Source: Mercurialis annua (lineage: Eukaryota > Streptophyta > Magnoliopsida > Malpighiales > Euphorbiaceae). Taken from it: DNA of 64,000 bases. The translations under genes and the position numbers were made by a program. This document shows, one piece after another, positions 9,515 through 19,852 of the stretch. The stretch spans positions 15,812,501 through 15,876,500 of the forward strand of contig NC_065576.1 in the NCBI RefSeq assembly GCF_937616625.2, given 5' to 3'. Position 1 is the stretch's first letter, and each line of letters starts with the position of its first letter. The notes below the pieces were generated by a model. That model was not told the origin of the DNA, made no database searches, and was given only the letters and a program-made list of their open reading frames with translations.

Positions 9515-11225
9515 AGCACAGAAGAACGGACAGGAGTAGATCCTGACATCATTTGCCATAAGTTGCAAATCAATCCAGAAACAAAGCTGGTATCACAAAG
9601 GAAAAGAAAGCACTCGCCAGAGAAACAACTCGCCATATCCGAGGAAATCTAGAAGTTGAAGGCAGCGGGAGTCATAAGGGATGTACACTACCCAGAATGG
9701 CTCGCCAATGTAGTGATGGTGAAGAAATCTAACGTAACTTTCCTAATGTGTGTAGACTTCACAGTTCTCAACAAAGCGTGCCCCGAAGACGCCTACCCAC
9801 TCCCGAGCATAGATAAGCTCGTAGATTCCACCGCGGGGCATGAGCTCTATTCTTTCCTGGATGCAAAGGCGGGTTATCATCAGATCTACATGAACGCCGG
9901 TGACCAGGAGAAGACTTCTTTTATAACAGACCAGGGATTGTTTTGTTATGTTCGAATGCCTTTTGGCCTGAAGAACGCAGGTGCCACTTACCAACGCCTC
10001 GTTAATCATATGTTCAAGGATCAGATTGGAAAAAATGTAGAAGTGCATGTAGACGACATGATTATAAAAAGCAGAAAGGCGAAGGAACATTCGGAAGATA
10101 TAAGGCGAGTAATGAGAACACTGCAAGAGTTCAACTTAAAACTTAACCCGAAAAAGTGTGTGTTTGGAGTCCCAGTCGGAAAATTCTTAGGATATCTCGT
10201 CTCCTAAAGAGGAATTGAAGCTAACCCAGACAAGATTGAGGCGGTCTTACAAATGAGCTCGCCTAAAACCATACATGATGTCCAGAAACTCAACGGGCGA
10301 ATCACATCACTAGGACGTTTTGTCTCATGCTCCGCGAAAAGATGTCTTCCATTCTTCATACTGCTGAAAAAGACGAACAACTTTCAGTGGACGGACGAGT
10401 GTCAAGGGTGCGTTTGACAATCTAAAAGCATTCTTAACCACTCCCCCTCTACTGAGCAGACCCGAATCAGGAGAGGTCTTATATTTATATATCGCCTGCA
10501 CCGAAGAAACGGTAGCCACAGTACTAATCACAGAAAGAGAAGGCGAACAGTTCCCAATATACTACATCAGTAGGGTCCTACATGATGCTGAACTGCGATA
10601 TCCCAAATTAGAAAAGCTGACATTGGCGCTATACTCATCTATACAAAAGCTCTGTCACTATTTCGAGTCCCACCAAGTGATAGTCAGAACAGATCAACCC
10701 CTGCGTAAGATTCTCCAAAAAGCAGAAGTAAGCGGAAGGATAGCCGAGTGGGCAGTCAAGATAGGAAGCCTGTGTGTCATTTATAAGCCTAGGAAAGCAA
10801 TGAAAGCACAGGCGTTGGCTGACTTCATCGCCGAATTAACCAACAACCCAGAGGATACAGTTGAAAAAGCCAAAATATGGGAAATGCATGTAGACGGAGC
10901 CGTATGTTCGGAAGGAGCCGGTATAGGAGTAACCATAAGAGGACCGGGATAGGCCAGATTGGAATTCTTAGCCAAATTAGATTACCCGGTGTCAAACAAC
11001 GCAACCAAATATGAAGCTGATAGCCGGGTTATGTTTGCTGAAGGAATTGGGAGTGGAGAACGCCAACTGTTACAGCGATTCACAGCTAGTGGTGAACCAG
11101 ACGACTGGAACTTTCGTGGCCAAGGAACCCATAATCAAAAGATACCTGGCCAAAGTTCACACTATCTTCAAGAGCAGTCAAAGTCAGAATTAGAATTTAC
11201 AGCAAATCCCGAGAGAGGAGAATAG
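9515..11225 (+). pseudogene. Reverse transcriptase, RNase H and archaeal-type RNase H of the Tat-lineage element
   Basis: RT (about 9630-10207) shows LKAAGVIRDVHYPEWLANVV, SFLDAKAGYHQI, MPFGLKNAGATYQ and the catalytic box VHVDDM, followed by LNPKKCVFGV. A stop at 10205 and a frameshift near 10400 follow. The first RNase H (about 10440-10850) has YYISRVLHDAE and ALADFIAE at its end. The second RNase H begins WEMHVDGAVCSEGAGIG (about 10880-10945) and continues in another frame with YSDSQLVVNQ (about 11075). The two tandem RNase H domains mark the Tat lineage. Together they copy RNA into DNA and remove the RNA strand. Confidence 0.85.
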
Positions 11226-12590
11226 GCGAGTTGATGAAATCGCTAAATGGGCGGCAACATGAAACGAAGAGAAACTCGTCAACATACCCTTCGGATTAAA
11301 GAAAAGCGCCTCCATCGAGGAATTCGAAGTCTTTAACATCGGGGATTCACCTACATGGATGAACCCGATCAAAGCATATCTCGTAGAACGAACCCCCCTA
11401 GAAATAAAAATGGAAGCCAGAAAGATGGTAAACAAAGCATCGAAGTTTGCTATCTACGGCGAGTTCTTGTACAAAAGATCTTTCACACTCCCTTGGCTAA
11501 AGTGCGTCTCAGAGCACGAAGGCGAATTCATTATATAGGAACTTCACGAAGGCGTATGTGGCGTGCACGATGGAGCAACAACACTGGTTAGAAAGGTACT
11601 ACTGCAAGGGTATTTCTGGTCTACCATCAAAAACGATTCCAAGGAGCTGAGCAGAAAATGCGAAGCATGCCAAGTACACGCCAACGTGCCCAGACAACCC
11701 GCCACAGAACTGACGCCCATATGAAGTTCGTGGCCGTTTGCCCAATGGGGAATGGACATTCTGGGCCCCTTCCTCAAAGCCACTGGACAAAGGAAGTACT
11801 TGGTAGTCGCCATTGACCATTTCACCAAATGGATCGAAGCCGAACCACTCACCAGAATTTCCCAACAGAAAATCACAGATTTCTTTTTTAAACATGTTTT
11901 ATACAGGTTTGGAGTGCCGAAGATCCTCATCACCGATAATGGAAAGCAGTTTGACTCAGCAAAGTTCAGGGACTCATGCGTAGATTACCACATCGATCTG
12001 CGCTTTAGTTCAGTATGCCACCCACAGACGAACGGGCAAGCAGAAGTGGCCAACCGCATCCTACTAGTAGGACTCAAACAAAGACTGGATGAGCACAAGG
12101 GAAAATGGCCAGAAGAACTCAACAACGTCCTCTGAAATTACCGGACAACACCTCATGAACCAATAGGTGAGACACCCTTTTCGCTCGTCTATGGAACCGA
12201 GGCGGTTATCCCAGTGGAAATCGGAGCACCAACGGCAAGAACAGCACCGGAAACATTAAATCAGGAAGAAAACGATAGCAGACTACGCAACAATTTGGAT
12301 TTATTGATAGAGAAAAGAGACAATGCAGACATCAGGATGCAAGATACAGACAGAAGATGGCCCGTCACTTCAACAACCGAGTCAAGCCAAGAACTTTTGA
12401 ACTAGGTGACTGGGTCTTGAGGAAAACCGAAGTAATCAAAGGCAACGCAGGAATCAGAAAACTACAGTCAAATTGGGAGGGCCCCTACATCATCTCCCGT
12501 ATTATTAAACCATGCGTATATCAACTGACAGACGCAGACGACAGGCGTGTACCACACACTTGGAACGCCAACAACCTTAAGAAGTTTTGA
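11226..12590 (+). pseudogene. Integrase of the Tat-lineage element
   Basis: An HHCC zinc-binding region is visible (HEGVCGVHDGATTLVRK, then CEACQVH, about 11540-11685). The catalytic core has GMDILGPF (first Asp, about 11750), ITDNGKQF (second Asp, about 11930) and NGQAEVANR (Glu, about 12035). A stop at about 12135 precedes NYRTTPHEPIGETPFSLVYG in the same frame. The C-terminal part is 12357-12590 (LGDWVLRK, GPYIISRII). There is no chromodomain, as expected for Tat. At least three frame breaks are seen. Confidence 0.85.
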
Positions 12591-12601
12591 TAATCGCCAA
12601 C

Positions 12602-12880
12602 CACCACTGGTTAATGGCCATCTCGCCCACGGCCAGTGGTCATCTACCTTCATAGCATAGTATTTGAATTCCCTAAAGATCACCATAGGTTAATGGCCAT
12701 CTCGCCTATGCCCGATGGTAGCGTTTATCTTTCATAGCATAGTATTTGAATTCCCTAAAGAGCGCCACAGGTTAATGGCCATCTCGCCTACGCCTGGTGG
12801 TAGCATTTATTTTTCATAGTATAGCACTAGTTAATGGCCATCTCGCCCACAATCAGTGATCATTTACCTTTTGCAATGTA
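12602..12880 (+). repeat. About 80-bp tandem repeats with hairpins after integrase
   Basis: GTTAATGGCCATCTCGCC recurs at about 12610, 12689, 12771 and 12830, at spacings of 79, 82 and about 60. In the first three units it is bracketed by short inverted repeats such as ACCACTGG ... CCAGTGGT, so each unit can form a hairpin. The bracketing arms differ between units. They lie between integrase and the antisense gene; function unknown. Confidence 0.85.
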
Positions 12881-13466
12881 TTCGAATCTCCTGATGTCAC
12901 TTTCAATTAATGATAATTTCGTTTCTCTACAATTATAATTCGCCTTTACAAGCTCAGTCATTGATCAGTAGGCATCATATAGAGCTAAATCGGTACAAAA
13001 AGCTTAACAAAGCACGTAAAAAAGACGAGTCAAAAGAACTCGGCTAAACTCACACGACTAAAAGAGTAAATGAACTCAGTCAAATTTAAGCTTCAAGATA
13101 AGCAAAAAAGCATGACCCAAAAAGAGCTCGGTTAGCATATAAAGCTTAACAAAGCATATATATATATATATATATATATATAAGTAACTCGATCAGTACA
13201 CAACAAAATAAAACATACATCTACAAAACGGGCGAGTCCTAAATCAGGAGCCTTTAGAAAGCTTAGAGAATGTAAAAAGCAACAACACAAAGGAGAAACA
13301 GAACACAACAATATATATATATATAGATATATATATATATATATAATGGACATTGTATATAAAGCCAGGGCCGTACCCAGCAAATCTTGTTCAAAAAGGA
13401 TAAAGAAATCAGCAAAATTACAAGGGGTACAAGGGGAAGATGGAGAGAATAAAATATTTTAAACAG
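12881..13466. repeat. Non-coding spacer with two (TA)n microsatellites
   Basis: No gene seen. AT-dinucleotide runs lie at about 13157-13183 and 13311-13346. This is the interval between the 3' ends of the sense polyprotein and the antisense gene. Confidence 0.7.
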
Positions 13467-14369
13467 CTAGTGAGGTCTCGGGAACTTTCTCCTCTTCTTT
13501 CTGCTCTTTTGACCCCTCCCCCACATCCTTCGGCTGAGACTACTCATCGGGATTCCATCCAAGTCAACTAGCAGATTGGTAGCATAGTCATCCACGCCGA
13601 TTGTGGAGGGAGGCGCGCCATGATTAGAGCCGCCAGCAGCAAGAGGCGAAGGCACTACAACAGTAGACCGAAGAGCCGGACGGTTGGCCCCATCAGTGAC
13701 TGTATCAGTTACCAGATCTAGATCGCCCCATCGCTCAAAATCGAAGTGAAGAGCCTGGGAATCAGGAACTTCACTTTGACCTCCAACAGCCAACTCGTCA
13801 AGGATCACGGGCTCCTGATTAGAAACGAGTGCATCATCATCAGGAAACTCATTAAAAAAAAATCAAAGTCGCCCCAGGATATAACTCAGCTACTCGCGCT
13901 TTCACCTGACCCATGTACTGAATGACCTGATTCGCCATTTTCTCCTCCGCTTGCTGGAATTTCTCCTACTCCAAAGCAACCCGTTCTAAAGACTCGGCGA
14001 GCTTAGTCTGAAGAGACACAACATCCGCTTTGGCTCGGATGAGTTCTGCGTTGGTAGAAGACAGTTCTAAGGAGGCAGTCTTTGCCTGTGACTGTTAGGT
14101 CTTCTAGGTGAGTACTTCAGACTGGGCCTCTGTTAGGTCAGCTTTAAGACGAGTCACCTCCAACGAATGCTCGGCCAATTGACTCTTCAATTTCTCAGTC
14201 TCGGTTGATAGTTTTTTTGGCTCAGCTTACTCTTCCGGTCCTCCTCCAACAACGAGCCATTCGCCAACTTGAATTTCTCCAACTCCGAATTAATGCCATC
14301 CAGCTTCTGTTAATACGCCTGCTTAAACAAGTCCCGCTCTTGTCGATAGGTGAGTATCCCCTCGCGCAT

Positions 14370-14439
14370 CTAAAAACAAATTATCAATCAATTAACAAAT
14401 CATACACAAGTACAAGATACAGATAGAGCATGTACATAC
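14370..14439 (-). other. Predicted spliceosomal intron 2 of the antisense gene
   Basis: On the - strand the donor is CTG|GTATGT and the acceptor TTTTTAG|ATG, 70 bp, AT-rich. Removing it keeps the frame between NVSL and MREGIL. Confidence 0.6.
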
Positions 14440-14990
14440 CAGGGACACATTACATAATAAGTAATCGTCTACACCCCGGGCGGTCATCTCATCAAACATT
14501 TCTTGGTCAGCCGGAAGTGAAGAACCAAGGTCGATCTCACGAGACACTCGGGGATCTGAAACAGAAGCCTCAGGCCCATATCTCACCAGGATAGCAGGAA
14601 CCATGGAGATCGGTTCCATAACAGCACCCACCTCCGGACTAGCCATTCGAGGCTTTTTCGGCAACGAAGGAGAACCAGCCCTCCCCACAGACAGATCGCT
14701 GGGCCTCTTCCCGAGAGACTTTGGGATCTCCTTGGGCGATTTACTTGTACCAGTCGGTACATTTGTAACTGTTGTAGAGAGCTTAGTGGGGCGTTTCGCA
14801 TCCTGGGCAACCGGTGCCTTAGGAGGACGCCTTTGGTTCAAAGAGTCGCCCGTTGCCACTCGCGCATTTTTTCCGGGTTTCTTCCCCTCCGAAGCAGTTT
14901 CAGGCAGTTTTGCATGAGGGAATTTAGCCCCAACAGCCTTCGATGCACCTTAAGCAAGCTTAGCAGCAACAGGTGGTTTCAAGTTAGCCA

Positions 14991-15095
14991 CTGCATAAAG
15001 ACAGAAGAGACTTAGTCATCATACACAAGTCGCCTATTAAAGAAAAAAAAACAAAATCAAAAAAGTTCGTCACTTAAAACGATGGCAAAATATAC
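14991..15095 (-). other. Predicted spliceosomal intron 1 of the antisense gene
   Basis: On the - strand the donor is ATG|GTATAT and the acceptor TATGCAG|TGG, 105 bp, with a T-rich tract before the acceptor. Confidence 0.55.
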
Positions 15096-16263
15096 CATTT
15101 GACTCGCCCACACCCACATCTTTTAGCCACGGCGGAACCCACACTCTTTGTGCCCCGTTTTTTTATAATGGTAGGGCATTTTCCAGAAATGCTGGAAAAG
15201 CAACTCAAAGCCATCTACAGGCACAAGGGAAATGAGATGATCAGCAACAACAAACTCCTCGGGTCTAAGATCGTAGTCCGGGACTTTTAGGATACTCGCC
15301 TGGAATGCCTGTGAGACCTTTCCCCACCCGCCTTCAGTAGGATATTTGACAGTAAAAAACCGATCTTTCTAATGTTTTATAGAAGAGGGATAGTCATGGA
15401 AAATCTTTTTACGACTCTGGAAACTAATGAACTCATCATCAGACTTCTTAAGGACATTGTACAGACGCCTAAGAATGGTACAACTGAACTTCAGAGAATA
15501 CAGGTCGCACAGAATTATAATCCCCATAATATGGCGATACGCATTGGGTGGAGTTGACCAACCGGAATACGGAAGTCATTTAGACACTCTTTAACCGAGT
15601 CTATGAGAAGAATCCTAAGGCCCACATCTAGCTGCTCAACAAAAACAATCGCCTCATCCTTTGCCAGCTAACGTCTAAGGCACTCACGCCTGGCGTAAAC
15701 CTTATTTCAAATTTCTCGGGAATCCCGTACAATGCTCGAGCACTCTCGACATGATTGTCTCCTAAGAAACATGGAAAATCATAAAGAGTTTTCTTGGGAG
15801 CAGGCTTAGATTTACTTATAGGCCGGACGGTTTTAGCCCTAACCCTTTTTGGCTTAGGAGGAACTATGGAAGACGAAGGGAGGGATGACCTATGACCTAA
15901 CGGAGGCAAATCTGGAGGAATCTCATCGTCATTCTAAGAATAGGAAACGGCAACACTGGACTCGCCCCTATCACTATCTACCTCATCCTTAGACAACGCT
16001 ACTACCTTTTCGTATCTCTCCCCACTAAGATTAGAAGAGTCCGACTCCCAGGAACCTGACATTTCATCCATGTACACAAGGCTAATATAATAGAGAAAAT
16101 TGAAAAGAAGAAGGAAACAAGAACTTACTAGTTAACTAGGCAAAGTAAATATGGAAAACAAAAGAAGCAGAAGAGGCAGGTAGCATGAACGAGGAAATCT
16201 GTAGGAGCAAAATACAAACATTTGTTAAGCAAAGGAAAAAATGTTGAAATGACAAAGTGAGGA

Positions 16264-16271
16264 TATTTATA
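16264..16271 (-). promoter_or_regulatory. TATA box of the antisense gene
   Basis: TATAAATA on the - strand lies about 195 bp upstream of the antisense ATG at 16071, outside the LTR. Position and sequence fit a separate promoter. Confidence 0.5.
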
Positions 16272-16459
16272 AGAGAAAGGGAAAACGAAGGGTCGAGGAA
16301 GATCAAGCGGTTAGATTATCCTCGTGATGAACGAAACGTATGCAGGAAGCCAAAGGAAAACTGAAGCGGCATCCAATAAAACCATGACGCGTGGAGAGCG
16401 CGAAACTTGAATTTCAAAATCAAAAACCGAGCCTTTAACTCGGACCGCCGGGGGGGACA

Positions 16460-16844
16460 TCAGTTACCGACCAGTTTCTACCGAGCTCATAATATAGATA
16501 TGGCGAGCTCATTCCTACTCTCGTCCGCAGAATGGGCGAGTCGCTAACTACGTCAGAGGCGATCGAACCACACAAACCGTAGGATCGTGGGTTGCTCCAG
16601 AGTTGTCGCTGAACGTGGGCTTCACACGTTCGATAGTTACTTCCCTTCATATGACTATAAATACCTGGAGATTGACACCAAGCAGAGGTTAATCACTGTT
16701 GCACACCCTTAAACACTTATCCTTACCATATACATCATACTAACTTCATCATCGGAGTGGTTACCAGGCAAAACCTGCCTGGTTCCTTCTCACATTGTTC
16801 TTTGTGTAGGAGATTGGCGACTCACCTCAGAACGGGAGCTATCA
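16460..16844 (+). repeat. 3' LTR of the Tat-lineage element
   Basis: It follows a G-rich tract (GGGGGGGA at about 16450-16457, candidate polypurine tract) and ends GGGAGCTATCA before CTAAC. The first two bases differ from the 5' LTR, so the exact start is uncertain by 1-3 bases. TATA box at 16656-16663. Confidence 0.9.
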
Positions 16845-17073
16845 CTAACAGTGGCAGTTTATTTCATTGTGTACTATGTATTTTTTGGAAAATTTATGCA
16901 TGCAATTGCATGAACAGTGTATTCTTCGATTTTGATCATCTACGCATGCAATTAACCAATTTATTATTTTCGTTGTTTCGAATCACTAATGATTCGAATC
17001 TTTGAATCATTAGTAAATACGTTATTCACCAATTATAATACATAATTTTATACCCATATCTATTCGCTCAAGC

Positions 17074-17550
17074 TACACAGACCCTAAGAGGAAAGATGTG
17101 GAGTTTCAAATCGGAGATTATGTTTTCCTCAAAGTATCATCGATGAAAGGAGTAGTTCGTTTCGGAAAGAAGGGATAATTAGCTCCGAGGTATATCGGAT
17201 CTTATTAGATCGTGGAGCGCGTAGGCTCAGTTTCCTATAAGCTAGACTTGCCACTAGACATGTCGCAAGTTCATCCTGTTTTTCATATTTCCATGCTTCA
17301 GAAATATGTATCCGACCCTTCTCGTGTGATTCAGCCGCAAGCAGTAGATGTGAACGAAAAGCTATCATATGAAGAGGAACCAATGCATATCGTTGATACA
17401 CAAGTATGACAACTGCGGACAAAGCAGATTCCCATGGTGAAAGTTCTTTGGAGGAATCATTCCGTGGAGGAATGCACGTGGGAAACAAAAGAGGATATGA
17501 AGTAGAAGTACCTATATATATTCGCTCAAGGTACGTGGCTTAAGTTTTAA
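17074..17550 (+). pseudogene. Integrase C terminus and chromodomain of a Tekay/Del-like chromovirus (5'-truncated)
   Basis: The single frame reads YTDPKRKDVEFQIGDYVFLK, then LAPRYIG, SQVHPVFHISMLQKYVSD, and the chromodomain-like end VLWRNHSVEECTWETKEDMK. Stops interrupt at about 17176, 17206, 17407 and 17500. The protein is closely similar to 58171-58722 on the other strand. All of gag, protease, RT and the integrase core is missing upstream. The chromodomain in relatives guides integration to marked chromatin. The sequence from 16850 to 17073 is AT-rich and shows no gene. Confidence 0.85.
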
Positions 17551-17583
17551 ATTCGAGGACGAATTTATTTCAAGGGGGGTGAA

Positions 17584-19852
17584 TGTAATATCCCGAATAT
17601 TTAAAATAAATTATATCGTGCCACGTGTCATGATTTTCGATAAATTAAATCAAAGAGGATTTACTTTAATTATATTGGAAATTTTGAATATTATTTATTG
17701 AGCAGAATTGTCGGGATTAAGGGAAAAATAAGAAAATTAATATATAATAAAATATAAATTCTGTGATGATAATTATTTCGCCAAGGTCCGCGAAATATTT
17801 ATAGTATTTATGGTAAAAGTTTCGTTTCAATCGAAGAGCGTTTAAAATTCGGACGCGGACGTGTTTTTGGGTAAAATCGTAATTGTAAAGAGTTAAGGGG
17901 CCAAAGTATAAATTGACCACGACAATTAGTCAATCCTTATCGCTTAAGGATTCATTTCCTTTCATTTTGAAAGTTCCAGAGACTTAAGAAAGGAAGATAA
18001 ATTCCTTTCTTCCAAAATCATCGCTCCGCACCGTTTCTCTTCGCGATTCGCCGTTTTTGATCTGAATTCGACGGTTTTTGTTTCTATGTCTTAGTATCTC
18101 AGCTCCGATCAAGGTAAGCTTATCGTTTTGGTATTTGGTTTGTTGATTCGGAGGTATATCGGTTTGAAACAATAGGTTTTAACCGTATCGTATCGTTTAA
18201 TCGTTTTAAACTCGTTTTGAGCGTTTTTCTTATGTTTCCGACTAGCTTGATTGATGTTTTGATGACTCTATTGATTTGGGGTGTTTAAACGTTGAGTTTT
18301 GAGGTCAGAATGACTGTTTCGGGCGGCTGGGTTCGTGCCCACGGTGGGGCACAACGTGCCCAAAATCAGAGCACGTCGTGCGGGGGCACGACGTGCCCAA
18401 AGGAGGTGCATAACGTGCACCTCCCAAAACTGAGGGGCACGTCATGCCAAGGAGGTGAACGACGTGCACCTCCCATTTTTTTGAAGGGAATGACGTTCTG
18501 AAGCCATATCTGATGATCCCCCGACCCGATATCGAATTTCGGGCTCCGAAAATGCGAAATCCGGATGTTAATCGAGTAAAATATAACTAGTGGTTTGAAT
18601 TGAGATTTAATATGGATATCAATTGGTTTTCTTATGAAAACCTAATTACTATATCGGGAATCGAATCGAGAGGTATTAAGAAACGCAAGAAGCATGATTC
18701 GTTTATCGGAAAAGATTACGTTTGAAGCACGACGGTTTATGCTTTATGTCTTGTCGTGTCTTGAGTCAATTTTAGAATAGGTTCCTGATTTGAGTTTGTT
18801 TGTTTATTATCGTTATAGATCCGAAGACTTTGCTTTGCTTTTGCTGTTAATAGCAAGATCTGTGAGTTTGTTTATTTACTTTTAAAGTTTTTAAAAGTAT
18901 ATCGTTTTTATATTGCAAATGCTTTATATCATTTATTTACATCGCACATGTTTACATCATGAATGTTTATATGAAATTGCATACATATTTGGATTTGAAA
19001 CCAGTATAGATCCGATGGAACGTGACTTCCTACTGGGCGGTAATAGGACTGCGTGATCACCAGTTTTGATTCGAGATGATTATGAAAAGGGCCCATGATA
19101 TCAAATATCAAAGTTAGAATATGTGTCGAATTGGATACGAGGTTTAATTCGGTTAAACTATCTCGGAACCTGTATCCAGTGGGTTTAACTCGGTTGAATT
19201 ATCTTGAGACCCACAACTTAGGATTAAGCGATGGTAGAGGTTTAACTCGGTTGAACTATCTCGGGACCCTACCACTTGGATTGATTTGATCGATAAATAT
19301 AGAAAGCGTACGTTATGATCATATATGGATAAATATTTGGAGAATAGGGTTTCATTCAGATCTGTTACTTGGCTGCATTTGATCGAATTGTTTACATTAT
19401 CGATTTTATGTTCTCTTTAAATGCTTATTAGTAACTATGCAAACTGACTCAGTATATTCCCATATACTGAACCCTCACATGTTTACATTTCAGGAAGGGA
19501 GTATTTTTGAAGAGTCGGACTTCTATTCTTGTTCAGAAGTCTGATGATTTTGAAGTATGTACAGAAACAGTATTTTGATCGTAGAGCTGCAGTAGATAGG
19601 AGTTCTAGTACTTTATGTTGTATCAAATAGTTTTAAAACTTTCGTACTCTGATGTTTATAGATCGTTTATCGTTATGTTTATATGCGCATTATCGTTTGA
19701 TCGTTGTTGTCATGACACATATGTATATCTGTCATGCATATCGTTTAATCGTTTTTGAAATTATCAATAGATCGTTAGGCTTGCTACGAGTTTCAGGGCT
19801 ACCAGTCCCATTCCCTAGCGCCGGTCTCGGCCCATGAGATTGGGTCATGACA
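17584..19852 (+). repeat. 3' LTR (2.27 kb) of the truncated Tekay/Del-like element
   Basis: It begins TGTAATATCCCG right after the G-rich tract AAGGGGGGTGAA (about 17572-17583) and ends GGTCATGACA. By eye it aligns with most of the LTR at 53700-58169 (reversed). It holds a cluster of GCACGACGTGC-like palindromes (about 18330-18475), repeats of TTTAACTCGGTTGAACTATC (about 19140-19270) and a perfect 8-bp-stem hairpin (19450-19469). It is not coding. Confidence 0.88.

Larger units (their letters stand above)
13467..16071 (-). pseudogene. Antisense extra gene of the Tat element, 'putative gypsy-type transposon' (PF04195-like), with introns
   Basis: The likely start is the ATG at 16069-16071. Exon 1 (16071-15096) encodes an acidic N terminus, a basic stretch (KPKRVRAKT), YGIPEKFEIRFTPG, and a segment resembling PF04195 (VGLRILLIDSVKE, VGQLHPMRI). 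A GT-AG intron spans 15095-14991. Exon 2 (14990-14440) is Ser/Pro/Lys-rich. A second GT-AG intron spans 14439-14370 and joins NVSL to MREGILTYRQERD in frame. Exon 3 (14369-13467) is Leu/Glu/Lys-rich, coiled-coil-like, and ends KFPRPH. Antisense extra ORFs are known in Tat-lineage elements; their role is not established. Several stops and frameshifts show decay. The Pfam match is from memory of the family, not a search. Confidence 0.65.
6841..16844 (+). mobile_element. Full-length Tat-lineage Ty3/gypsy retrotransposon with antisense extra gene
   Basis: The element is 10,004 bp, flanked by the 5-bp target duplication CTAAC (6836-6840 and 16845-16849). Its LTRs are about 385 bp and clearly alike by eye, with scattered differences, so the insertion is not recent. 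Order: 5' LTR, PBS, gag, protease, RT, RNase H, a second archaeal-type RNase H, integrase, tandem hairpin repeats, an antisense gene, a G-rich tract, 3' LTR. The second RNase H and the antisense gene point to the Tat lineage. It lies in the right part of the Mutator-like remnant. All reading frames carry stops. Confidence 0.95.

Noticed and set aside
9743..10126. A 127-codon - strand ORF
   Set aside because: It is the shadow of the RT coding region, which has clear catalytic motifs on the + strand.
11544..11933. Two - strand ORFs of 98 and 129 codons
   Set aside because: They overlap the integrase core on the + strand and have no domain.
13132..13383. ORF with Tyr-Ile repeats
   Set aside because: It is made by translating (TA)n microsatellites.
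14603..14917. A + strand ORF of 104 codons
   Set aside because: It is opposite exon 2 of the antisense gene and shares its low-complexity bases.
19140..19270. Regularly spaced direct repeats, considered as a CRISPR-like array
   Set aside because: The repeats are degenerate, few, inside a plant LTR, and have no associated genes.
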